From Ligustrum vulgare (Eukaryota; Streptophyta; Magnoliopsida; Lamiales; Oleaceae): 64,000 bases of DNA. Below, in pieces: positions 19,546 through 30,240 of the stretch (position 1 is its first letter; each line of letters opens with the position of its first letter). The translations under genes were made by a program, and so were the position numbers. Below the pieces are notes generated by a model. That model did not search any database. It worked only from the letters and a program-made list of their open reading frames with translations, and was not told the DNA's origin. The stretch lies in NCBI GenBank assembly GCA_963555705.1, contig OY743190.1, positions 12,685,501 through 12,749,500 on the forward strand, in the 5' to 3' direction.

Positions 19546-19777
19546 TAGGTGGGGGTAGAGTACGGAGTATTCTCACTCTCGAGACACCCCTCCATTTACT
19601 AGGATTTCCTTAATGTTTAAATCTTGTGTGTACCTCAAAGGTTCCAGGTGGTAGATTACGGAGTATTCTTACTCTCGAAACACACCTCTTTGAAGGTTTC
19701 TTTATTTCCTCAAAAGATCAGAGGTGGTAGGATACGGCTACTCCGGAAACACATCTCTCATTTTGAGGATCTTTCCA
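19546..19777 (+). repeat. Three structured repeats in the LOG 3' region, copy 1
   Basis: Units at about 19546-19592, 19634-19700 and 19710-19775 share a GGTGG-TAG-TACGG...CGAAACAC core. In each, the outer strands pair: AGGTG with CACCT in unit 2, GAGGTG with CATCTC in unit 3. An inner hairpin follows: GAGTA-TTCT-TACTC in unit 2, CGG-CTACT-CCG in unit 3. Units 2 and 3 have a further outer stem, CTCAAAG with CTTTGA and CCTCAAAA with TTTTGAGG. The pairs change together between units, as expected for a conserved RNA fold. Confidence 0.6.
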
Positions 19778-19850
19778 TGTTTTTCTCTTATGCTTTCATG
19801 TGTTTCATGTATTTCCTTTCCAGTGTGACTCTTGTGTGTTCTCCTTATGA

Positions 19851-19860
19851 GAAAATAATA
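19851..19860 (+). terminator. Possible polyadenylation signal after LOG, copy 1
   Basis: AATAATAAAA lies about 320 bp past the LOG stop and downstream of the structured repeats. It is a plausible near-upstream polyadenylation element for a plus-strand transcript that runs antisense to the retroelement. Confidence 0.35.
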
Positions 19861-19899
19861 AAATCTCTGCTATCATCAACCAAATCTCGTTTGTGATAT

Positions 19900-20848
19900 A
19901 AATGTACTTGCATGTCTAACCTTAATTCCTTTAGTAGATGCTTATCATATCATGCTCTTAATTTCAATTGATAAAATTCTGAACAGAGTCTCCCTTGTAA
20001 TTTGGACTTATCCAAACCATAAGCATACTTCATAACTCATAATAACAAATAACTCCACATTTGATCACAACGATCTAAAATATTGAAAACGATTCCAACA
20101 CTTCAATATCATCAAAAATATCTCATAATTCCATTCATAATTTCTCAACATAACAATTTCAAATCATATTTTTCAATATCACAATATCACTTCCTTCAAT
20201 ACCTTAATTGGCTCAAAAGATTACTCATACTTATAAATATATGCCATAAATCATATTTCCAAAATTTATTCACAAGGCCAAACTTCATAATAAATTTCTC
20301 TTCAACATAGAGGCATAATCCATTTACTCAACATAATATTCATTACTTAATTCTCAACATCTCATCATAACCTCATAATCTGTTGACTTCTCATACTTAG
20401 TGCCATGTCTAAAATCAATTATGCAAAGTCCATCTAGGGTTCATCATTTCTAACTCGAGGACAAAAATTATTAAAAATCATTCTTAAATCATATTATTCC
20501 CATTATGCTCAACACTCGTTTTCTTTCTTAAATTTTTTTTTTCTCATAATCATACATTAAAGCATATAAGTTATGACAAAGCATAACAACATCATTATTT
20601 TCGAAGAAATACATTCTTATTTCTCATAAATCATAAGTATCCGAAATACTCTTCATTCTTTCTCATAAATCAGTAAAATGAGTATTCGAAATACTGAAAT
20701 AACTTTAAACATCATAAACTTCTTTACCTCGGAGTTGGTGGAACGAAATGATGGCAGTGGCAATCTTCATCAATAAAACTCTTATAATGGAAAATATTTC
20801 TTGAAAATTCTTTTTGAAAATTTTACCAGTCTACAGAAACGCAGACTA
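19900..20848. other. Internal non-coding DNA between the LOG unit and the PBS, copy 1
   Basis: This AT-rich DNA corresponds to the leader region of the minus-strand element. No coding frame is supported. The second copy is at 26485-27433. Confidence 0.5.
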
Positions 20849-20860
20849 GCTCTGATACCA
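20849..20860 (-). other. LOG-cargo element primer-binding site, copy 1
   Basis: The minus strand reads TGGTATCAGAGC three bases after the LTR end (LTR boundary at 20864). It is an initiator tRNA-Met PBS and proves that the element is on the minus strand. Confidence 0.92.
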
Positions 20861-20863
20861 ACT

Positions 20864-23650
20864 TGTAGCGCCCCGAGTTCCGTATACCCGATTCACTACG
20901 TCATTTTCTGTCTAAATTTTTCGAATAATATTTTTTGCGGAAGAAATAATTGAAATTCATTTTTGGCAACATTAAATAAACTGTAATGGCCGATAAAATT
21001 GAAACATTTATGAAACCATTTGAAATAGTAAATCGAACCATTAATTTTGTAAAGAAATTGACAATGTCATAATTTCTCAAATAAATGAACTTCTCTAAAT
21101 TATTCGATTGTTTGGAAAAATACGGAAATCATTAACGTCAAACTTTCAACCGTTTAACGATTATTGCCACCATCATTCATCGCTCGCCACCGTCTCCGAA
21201 ATCTGCAAAACTGTTAAAAAGTAGGGTGAGTATTTCATGGGGGAAATACTCAGTAGACTCATCGCAAATTAATTTAATTTATAAGATGATTAAACACATA
21301 AATCCCGGCTCTTTATAAAACGGGCATTGATAGAGCTTCTTTATAAAACTGCTCTTGATAAAACTCATATTGTGCATTACAGCACGGGACATATTTTGCA
21401 AATCATAGGCTCTTTGAAATTAGCTCTTTGAAAACAGCTCTTTGAAAACCATATACTTATAAAAATATTTTAATTATGCCAAGCATAATTTCTTTTGAAA
21501 GCATAACATAAGATATGATTGAAATCCTCATAAACATAAGAAGACACAAGAACTTTACCGAACTTAGGTGGCAAGAATTCTTATGCAGTAAAATCATAAT
21601 AACAGTAAGTTTTCATCATAACATAGGATAAGATCGAAATCCTCATAAATATAAGAATTTTACCGAACTTAGGTGGCAAGAATTCTTATGTAGTAAAATC
21701 ATAATAACAGTAAGTATACCAAAACATAATTCATGAAATTCATAGGGATCATTTCCATCATAACATAAGATAGGATCGAAATCCTCATAAACATACGCGA
21801 CAGGAATTTTACCGAACTTAGGTGGTAAATCCTCATAAACATATGGAAAGACAGGAATTTTACCGAACTTAGGTGGTAAATCCTCATAAACTTATGGAGA
21901 CACAAGAATTTTACCGAACTTAGGTGGTAAGAATTCTTATGTGCATAGCAATGATCCAAAACATATAAAACATTATCGTAAAAACATAGGGTATACTTAC
22001 TTTTCATAAAAACATAAGGTATATTTACCTTTCATAAAACATACTTAATTTTCTTGAAAATTGACTTTCACAAGTCACATGACATTCATATGAAATCATA
22101 ATTTAAATCAATTAATAAGTGCGAGTCTACCTCAAATCCGACGAGTGCAAAGTTGAGCGGGAATGACTTCAATTTCTTTAAATTCTCCGTACGCTTCGTC
22201 TTAGCCAATAAGTCACTTTAGTCTATCGAATATATAGTTCAAAATGATAAATTATAATTTGAGGACTAAAATTGATGTTTTGAAAGTTGAGGGACTAAAA
22301 TGAATACTTTTGATAGTTGAGGGACTAAAATGAATACTTTTGAAAGTTGAAGGACTAAAATGAATATCTTTGAAAAGTTGAGGGACTAAAATGAATACTT
22401 TTAAAACTTGGGCTTAAAAGTAAATCAGCAGGTACTGAAATAAAAGAGTTTAAAGTTAAAGGGCTGAAATAAATCATTTTAGAGCTTTGAGGCTGAAATG
22501 GATGAGTTTAAAACAGTAGGGACTGAATTAAAACAATTTAAAACATCAGGGACTGATTTTGAAACATTTAAAACTATAGGGACTAAAGTTGAAATTCTGA
22601 AAATTAATATAATATATCAGATTTACTTTACTCTCTCTATTTTCGTTCAAATCAGAGAGAGAGAGACGAGTTAGAGGCGCAGGGAGAAAGGGACGATCGA
22701 CTGCCCTCTAGCGAAACCGGCGAAGGTGCGTTCTGCCGGCGATTCGCCGGCGCAGGGTGCGCCAAGAGGCGGTTCAAGAGGGTTCAAGTCTTGTGAAAAC
22801 TTTGGTGGAGGTTGCGGTGAACTTGAAGTAGTTGGGCGGCTCAGACGATGAGTGCAGAGGGTGTTGATGATGATGATGACGCTGATTCAATTGGGTGTTT
22901 TAGGGAGGTTGTGATTTTGGTGGTGGTGATGATGATGGAGTTGGCCGACTGTGGAGGTTGTGGTTGAATTTGAGTTGATTGAATTATTTGGTGGTTTGGC
23001 AGTATATTGGTGATATTGGGGCAGTGGACTGGTTTCAATCTTGGAGGTGATGACTGTTTTGAGGAGTTCAACCGAGGCAGGGGTTCTGCTATGGAAGTTA
23101 GAGGCTTGGTTCCTTGAAGATGATGGTTCAAGAGATTGAAGCATTACCTCGTATGTTGATTGTTGGTGATGAATAAGAAGATGAAGGAGAAGAAGGTGGC
23201 CTGGTGATGATGATAGGTTTGTGGTCCATGTGCTGAGTGGAATCTGATGATGGAAAATTAGTGATGATAATGATGATGTTTTAAAGAAAAAGAGAAAGAA
23301 AGGAAACATGATTAAGGGAATATGCTTTCGGCTATAGGATAATTAGGCTAATGTTTAATTTAAGATAATTAATTAAAATTTGACTAACTTCGATTTAAAA
23401 ATGTATTTAAAACAGATATATTTTGGACTGAAAAATGATTTTGAAAATAATACTTTGAATAAATAATTAAAGTAATATAATTTTAGAAATTCGGAAATTT
23501 AATTTAAAATCGAACAAATTCGATATTTCTTGACTTGGCTAGACGAATCCGTCGCGGCGTTAATTTCAAAATAATAGGTGAAATAGTAGCGACACAATTT
23601 TCTAAATATTAAAATAATTATTTATTGCATAAAAATTCTGGGTCGCTATA
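20864..23650 (-). repeat. LOG-cargo element LTR 2 (middle), 2787 bp
   Basis: It has the same ends and length as LTR 1 and no difference seen by eye. It serves as right LTR for the first internal region and left LTR for the second. Confidence 0.92.
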
Positions 23651-23669
23651 ATCTTACCCCCTTAAAATA
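23651..23669 (-). other. LOG-cargo element polypurine tract, copy 2
   Basis: It is identical to 17066-17084, against the left end of the second internal region. Confidence 0.85.
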
Positions 23670-24546
23670 ATTTCGTCCTCGAAATTAAACTTACTTAATC
23701 TTATGATTTCTGAATACTTAATCAGAATCTCTTCTTCTTTCTCTTATGTAGCATCATCGCTACCATATTTAACCCAACCATATTTAACCCACTGGACTTT
23801 GACTAAATGCATCACTTTGTTTTCTTAAGAACATGGACTTTTCTATAGACATATGTGTCTACTCATAAATTCTTCTGAATCAAAATGAAAATTCCCAATC
23901 GTATGTGATATTTCATCATATCTTGTAGTATTCATGTAACATGTCACTTATCATCGTATCATGTGACCTCAAATATTCGTATATATCTCTAAAATTTCAA
24001 CAAATCTTTACTGATATATCATATCATAAAAAATTTTCCTTTCTTCTTATCATCGAATATTTCCAAAATAATCAAAGAATTACCTGAATATTCTCTCTAC
24101 AATATATACCCAATAACATATCAACATAATATCATCAACTTATCATTCCAATATTTGTAACCCAAAAATTCATTAAACAAATATCTCCCAAACTAAGATT
24201 CTTTACTTAATTATCATCACATTTCCTGCAAAGTATTTCTTTCACTTGTATATACGTATGAATTCTGATTCAATACGGTCCTTATTTCTCTTTCACGTAT
24301 TCCCGTATTATTTCTATACCTTGATTATTATATCAAAATATCAGTACTCAAAATCCAAGAAAAATATTCCAAATCTCCAATCAAATCTCCCTTTATCAAA
24401 AAAATTAAACGGCGCATAAACTCTTGTCTCCTCTTTTCATTAAAATAATCCTGCGCTTTCTTGCTGGACACAACATCACGCGGATTCACTCAGATCCTTT
24501 ACGCTTTTAAATAGTTCATGCTGGGAAGAGGTTGAATCATCAAACA

Positions 24547-25098
24547 ATGGATATCATCCTTACAAACATTCGCAAGTATTATTCCAATCTTCCTTTGAAT
24601 GATCTGAAAAAGATCTATAGAATAAGGCTCGAAAGATTGAGGTTGCTGATGGCTCATGATATTCCAGAAGATGTTCGCTGGTTGATAGAAGCAAAGGTTC
24701 GACTATCTGGTGAATTACCATCAACATTTCCAAAACATATGCCTGGTTTAGGTAAAAGCACGTTCGCAAAGAAACGAAGAGCAAAAAGGCTGGGTGGTTG
24801 CTACAAATGTGCTCGTTGGAATTGTGATACTCGTTGCAAATCAGTAGGATATTCTTCTACTAATCGGGATGATAAAATCGAATTCATAAAGGGTGGACTG
24901 AGTAAGGAGTCTTTGGATGATATTCGACTGACTCTTGAGACGCACCCAAGTGGTTATGTGCAACGTGAACTTCTCTCCTTATACGCTCAGTTTAACGAGG
25001 ACAAAAATCGTTATAGTCTCCAAAATATAATATCGAAAGATCCTGTTTGCCAATCTGTTTTACAAAATGAGGCTTCTGGCAGTTCAGCAATGATATAA
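24547..25098 (+). CDS. Basic Cys4 viral NABP-like protein, copy 2
   Basis: It is identical in translation to 17962-18513 (183 aa from the ATG at 24547), 6585 bp downstream, with the same upstream TTTAAATAG at 24506-24514. Both copies are uninterrupted, which shows the duplication is too recent for decay. Function and caveats are as for copy 1. Confidence 0.55.
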   Translation: MDIILTNIRKYYSNLPLNDLKKIYRIRLERLRLLMAHDIPEDVRWLIEAKVRLSGELPSTFPKHMPGLGKSTFAKKRRAKRLGGCYKCARWNCDTRCKSVGYSSTNRDDKIEFIKGGLSKESLDDIRLTLETHPSGYVQRELLSLYAQFNEDKNRYSLQNIISKDPVCQSVLQNEASGSSAMI

Positions 25099-25161
25099 GG
25101 TAAATCTTTTAAAATATTTTGCTGCTTTCTTTCACGCGTTTTGAAAATAAAATATATTTTC

Positions 25162-25276
25162 CTTTCTCGAGTTTTGATAAAGCTGGAAATAAATATATTT
25201 TTCTTTTCTCGAGGTTTGATAAAGCTGGAAATAAATATATTTTTCTTTTCTCGAGGTTTGATAAAGCTGGAAATAA
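25162..25276. repeat. Three 42-bp direct repeats upstream of LOG, copy 2
   Basis: It has the same triplicate unit as at 18577-18691, with CTCGAG at 25166, 25208 and 25250. Confidence 0.9.
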
Positions 25277-25467
25277 TTCACCGAAAGGTGATATCTTTGG
25301 TAAAACAGTCAAAAGTTGGCCGATTTTGTCAAAAGTAAATCTTTACTTTTTCAGAATCAATCAAAAACAGTAAATTTTTCCGGCTTTAAATAGCCAAACA
25401 TATTTCATAGTTCAGGCATCCCAAAACCACATCTTCTTCGTAAGTTTTCCCTTCTTTACTATCAAAG

Positions 25468-26121
25468 ATGGAAGCACCAAAACTTCGACAGATCAAAACT
25501 ATTTGTGTATTTTGTGGATCAAAAGTAGGGAAAGGCTTCGGTTATCTAGAAGCGGCTGTAGATCTTGGAAAGAAACTGGGGGAAAAAGGTATCACTCTTG
25601 TATATGGGGGTGGTAGCAGTGGTCTAATGGGTTGTGTTTCCCAATCTGCTCTTGCAGAGAAATCAAAAGTAATCGGTGTCATACCTGTCCCTTTGGTAGA
25701 TGTTGCAGGCAAAACACGAGGGCATGAAGTTCAAACCTTATCCATCCATGAACGCATAACTTGTATGCTATATGGTTCTGATGCCTTTATAGCCCTGCCC
25801 GGAGGTTTTGGTACCTTAGAAGAAATCTTTAACATTACCTCGTGGGCTCAACTAGATCTCCATACTAAGCCTATTGGACTTCTGAATGTTAACAATTTCT
25901 TTGATGGTTTGTTAACTTTTCTTGATTATGCTGTGGAACAGGGATTCATCTCTCCATTTTCCAGAAGGCTTCTTATTTCTGCTCCTACTATTGATGAACT
26001 ACTGGATAAGCTGCAGTCATATATCTCAATACAAGATCCAGCAGGGGTTAAGATAGATTGGTCGCAAGGAAGGGGAATCAAGCGAAAATGGAGTCCGGTT
26101 AATGTAAACTTAACTCTGTGA
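25468..26121 (+). CDS. LOG: Cytokinin-activating LOG phosphoribohydrolase, intronless, copy 2
   Basis: It is identical in translation to 18883-19536 (217 aa). It has the same motifs: GGGSSGLMG at residues 47-55, HER at 94-96, PGGFGTLEE at 111-119. It has the same TATA-like box (25385-25393), downstream structured repeats (26131-26362) and polyadenylation-like signal (about 26436). Two intact copies in one insertion would double the dose if expressed. Confidence 0.88.
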   Translation: MEAPKLRQIKTICVFCGSKVGKGFGYLEAAVDLGKKLGEKGITLVYGGGSSGLMGCVSQSALAEKSKVIGVIPVPLVDVAGKTRGHEVQTLSIHERITCMLYGSDAFIALPGGFGTLEEIFNITSWAQLDLHTKPIGLLNVNNFFDGLLTFLDYAVEQGFISPFSRRLLISAPTIDELLDKLQSYISIQDPAGVKIDWSQGRGIKRKWSPVNVNLTL

Positions 26122-26130
26122 ATCTTAGAA

Positions 26131-26362
26131 TAGGTGGGGGTAGAGTACGGAGTATTCTCACTCTCGAGACACCCCTCCATTTACTAGGATTTCCTTAATG
26201 TTTAAATCTTGTGTGTACCTCAAAGGTTCCAGGTGGTAGATTACGGAGTATTCTTACTCTCGAAACACACCTCTTTGAAGGTTTCTTTATTTCCTCAAAA
26301 GATCAGAGGTGGTAGGATACGGCTACTCCGGAAACACATCTCTCATTTTGAGGATCTTTCCA
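26131..26362 (+). repeat. Three structured repeats in the LOG 3' region, copy 2
   Basis: This is the same three-unit block as 19546-19777, shifted by 6585 bp. Confidence 0.6.
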
Positions 26363-27433
26363 TGTTTTTCTCTTATGCTTTCATGTGTTTCATGTATTTC
26401 CTTTCCAGTGTGACTCTTGTGTGTTCTCCTTATGAGAAAATAATAAAATCTCTGCTATCATCAACCAAATCTCGTTTGTGATATAAATGTACTTGCATGT
26501 CTAACCTTAATTCCTTTAGTAGATGCTTATCATATCATGCTCTTAATTTCAATTGATAAAATTCTGAACAGAGTCTCCCTTGTAATTTGGACTTATCCAA
26601 ACCATAAGCATACTTCATAACTCATAATAACAAATAACTCCACATTTGATCACAACGATCTAAAATATTGAAAACGATTCCAACACTTCAATATCATCAA
26701 AAATATCTCATAATTCCATTCATAATTTCTCAACATAACAATTTCAAATCATATTTTTCAATATCACAATATCACTTCCTTCAATACCTTAATTGGCTCA
26801 AAAGATTACTCATACTTATAAATATATGCCATAAATCATATTTCCAAAATTTATTCACAAGGCCAAACTTCATAATAAATTTCTCTTCAACATAGAGGCA
26901 TAATCCATTTACTCAACATAATATTCATTACTTAATTCTCAACATCTCATCATAACCTCATAATCTGTTGACTTCTCATACTTAGTGCCATGTCTAAAAT
27001 CAATTATGCAAAGTCCATCTAGGGTTCATCATTTCTAACTCGAGGACAAAAATTATTAAAAATCATTCTTAAATCATATTATTCCCATTATGCTCAACAC
27101 TCGTTTTCTTTCTTAAAATTTTTTTTTCTCATAATCATACATTAAAGCATATAAGTTATGACAAAGCATAACAACATCATTATTTTCGAAGAAATACATT
27201 CTTATTTCTCATAAATCATAAGTATCCGAAATACTCTTCATTCTTTCTCATAAATCAGTAAAATGAGTATTCGAAATACTGAAATAACTTTAAACATCAT
27301 AAACTTCTTTACCTCGGAGTTGGTGGAACGAAATGATGGCAGTGGCAATCTTCATCAATAAAACTCTTATAATGGAAAATATTTCTTGAAAATTCTTTTT
27401 GAAAATTTTACCAGTCTACAGAAACGCAGACTA

Positions 27434-27445
27434 GCTCTGATACCA
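27434..27445 (-). other. LOG-cargo element primer-binding site, copy 2
   Basis: The minus strand reads TGGTATCAGAGC beside the right-hand (5') LTR. This copy would be the one used by a full-length transcript starting in LTR 3. Confidence 0.92.
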
Positions 27446-27448
27446 ACT

Positions 27449-30235
27449 TGTAGCGCCCCGAGTTCCGTATACCCGATTCACTACGTCATTTTCTGTCTAA
27501 ATTTTTCGAATAATATTTTTTGCGGAAGAAATAATTGAAATTCATTTTTGGCAACATTAAATAAACTGTAATGGCCGATAAAATTGAAACATTTATGAAA
27601 CCATTTGAAATAGTAAATCGAACCATTAATTTTGTAAAGAAATTGACAATGTCATAATTTCTCAAATAAATGAACTTCTCTAAATTATTCGATTGTTTGG
27701 AAAAATACGGAAATCATTAACGTCAAACTTTCAACCGTTTAACGATTATTGCCACCATCATTCATCGCTCGCCACCGTCTCCGAAATCTGCAAAACTGTT
27801 AAAAAGTAGGGTGAGTATTTCATGGGGGAAATACTCAGTAGACTCATCGCAAATTAATTTAATTTATAAGATGATTAAACACATAAATCCCGGCTCTTTA
27901 TAAAACGGGCATTGATAGAGCTTCTTTATAAAACTGCTCTTGATAAAACTCATATTGTGCATTACAGCACGGGACATATTTTGCAAATCATAGGCTCTTT
28001 GAAATTAGCTCTTTGAAAACAGCTCTTTGAAAACCATATACTTATAAAAATATTTTAATTATGCCAAGCATAATTTCTTTTGAAAGAATAACATAAGATA
28101 TGATTGAAATCCTCATAAACATAAGAAGACACAAGAACTTTACCGAACTTAGGTGGCAAGAATTCTTATGCAGTAAAATCATAATAACAGTAAGTTTTCA
28201 TCATAACATAGGATAAGATCGAAATCCTCATAAATATAAGAATTTTACCGAACTTAGGTGGCAAGAATTCTTATGTAGTAAAATCATAATAACAGTAAGT
28301 ATACCAAAACATAATTCATGAAATTCATAGGGATCATTTCCATCATAACATAAGATAGGATCGAAATCCTCATAAACATACGCGACAGGAATTTTACCGA
28401 ACTTAGGTGGTAAATCCTCATAAACATATGGAAAGACAGGAATTTTACCGAACTTAGGTGGTAAATCCTCATAAACTTATGGAGACACAAGAATTTTACC
28501 GAACTTAGGTGGTAAGAATTCTTATGTGCATAGCAATGATCCAAAACATATAAAACATTATCGTAAAAACATAGGGTATACTTACTTTTCATAAAAACAT
28601 AAGGTATATTTACCTTTCATAAAACATACTTAATTTTCTTGAAAATTGACTTTCACAAGTCACATGACATTCATATGAAATCATAATTTAAATCAATTAA
28701 TAAGTGCGAGTCTACCTCAAATCCGACGAGTGCAAAGTTGAGCGGGAATGACTTCAATTTCTTTAAATTCTCCGTACGCTTCGTCTTAGCCAATAAGTCA
28801 CTTTAGTCTATCGAATATATAGTTCAAAATGATAAATTATAATTTGAGGACTAAAATTGATGTTTTGAAAGTTGAGGGACTAAAATGAATACTTTTGATA
28901 GTTGAGGGACTAAAATGAATACTTTTGAAAGTTGAAGGACTAAAATGAATATCTTTGAAAAGTTGAGGGACTAAAATGAATACTTTTAAAACTTGGGCTT
29001 AAAAGTAAATCAGCAGGTACTGAAATAAAAGAGTTTAAAGTTAAAGGGCTGAAATAAATCATTTTAGAGCTTTGAGGCTGAAATGGATGAGTTTAAAACA
29101 GTAGGGACTGAATTAAAACAATTTAAAACATCAGGGACTGATTTTGAAACATTTAAAACTATAGGGACTAAAGTTGAAATTCTGAAAATTAATATAATAT
29201 ATCAGATTTACTTTACTCTCTCTATTTTCGTTCAAATCAGAGAGAGAGAGACGAGTTAGAGGCGCAGGGAGAAAGGGACGATCGACTGCCCTCTAGCGAA
29301 ACCGGCGAAGGTGCGTTCTGCCGGCGATTCGCCGGCGCAGGGTGCGCCAAGAGGCGGTTCAAGAGGGTTCAAGTCTTGTGAAAACTTTGGTGGAGGTTGC
29401 GGTGAACTTGAAGTAGTTGGGCGGCTCAGACGATGAGTGCAGAGGGTGTTGATGATGATGATGACGCTGATTCAATTGGGTGTTTTAGGGAGGTTGTGAT
29501 TTTGGTGGTGGTGATGATGATGGAGTTGGCCGACTGTGGAGGTTGTGGTTGAATTTGAGTTGATTGAATTATTTGGTGGTTTGGCAGTATATTGGTGATA
29601 TTGGGGCAGTGGACTGGTTTCAATCTTGGAGGTGATGACTGTTTTGAGGAGTTCAACCGAGGCAGGGGTTCTGCTATGGAAGTTAGAGGCTTGGTTCCTT
29701 GAAGATGATGGTTCAAGAGATTGAAGCATTACCTCGTATGTTGATTGTTGGTGATGAATAAGAAGATGAAGGAGAAGAAGGTGGCCTGGTGATGATGATA
29801 GGTTTGTGGTCCATGTGCTGAGTGGAATCTGATGATGGAAAATTAGTGATGATAATGATGATGTTTTAAAGAAAAAGAGAAAGAAAGGAAACATGATTAA
29901 GGGAATATGCTTTCGGCTATAGGATAATTAGGCTAATGTTTAATTTAAGATAATTAATTAAAATTTGACTAACTTCGATTTAAAAATGTATTTAAAACAG
30001 ATATATTTTGGACTGAAAAATGATTTTGAAAATAATACTTTGAATAAATAATTAAAGTAATATAATTTTAGAAATTCGGAAATTTAATTTAAAATCGAAC
30101 AAATTCGATATTTCTTGACTTGGCTAGACGAATCCGTCGCGGCGTTAATTTCAAAATAATAGGTGAAATAGTAGCGACACAATTTTCTAAATATTAAAAT
30201 AATTATTTATTGCATAAAAATTCTGGGTCGCTATA
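27449..30235 (-). repeat. LOG-cargo element LTR 3 (right, 5' LTR), 2787 bp
   Basis: It is identical in layout to LTRs 1 and 2. One difference was seen: A at 28087 where the others have C (14917, 21502). It is followed by the CATCT target duplication at 30236-30240. Confidence 0.92.
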
Positions 30236-30240
30236 CATCT

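Larger units (their letters stand above)
14279..30235 (-). mobile_element. LOG-cargo element: non-autonomous LTR retroelement with three LTRs and two internal regions
   Basis: The structure is LTR (14279-17065), internal (17066-20863), LTR (20864-23650), internal (23651-27448), LTR (27449-30235), with an exact 6585-bp period. The outer ends are flanked by CATCT at 14274-14278 and 30236-30240. On the minus strand the LTR reads TATAGCGACCC...GGGCGCTACA. The PBS (TGGTATCAGAGC) follows each right-hand LTR and a polypurine tract (TTTTAAGGGGGTAAGAT) precedes each left-hand one. The residual coding-like motif before the PPT and the LTR end resemble the Tekay/Del gypsy lineage. No gag, protease, RT or integrase is visible. 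The internal regions carry two antisense genes: a virus-like basic Cys4 protein and LOG. The repeat copies are almost identical, so the insertion is very young. Confidence 0.9.

Noticed and set aside
19546..19777. Hammerhead ribozyme (CGAAAC core after the LOG gene)
   Set aside because: The CTGATGA core and cleavage-site helix are absent in all three units; only the GAAA-like part matches.
14279..30235. Segmental tandem duplication of a host LOG gene locus
   Set aside because: The repeat units have LTR ends, PBS, PPT and an outer 5-bp target duplication inside another retroelement's pol frame, so the array is a retroelement insertion rather than duplicated host DNA.
14279..30235. Endogenous pararetrovirus or integrated RNA-virus genome
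   Set aside because: No movement protein, coat protein or replicase is visible. The LTR, PPT and PBS structure is that of a gypsy-type LTR retroelement; only one gene has a virus-like motif.
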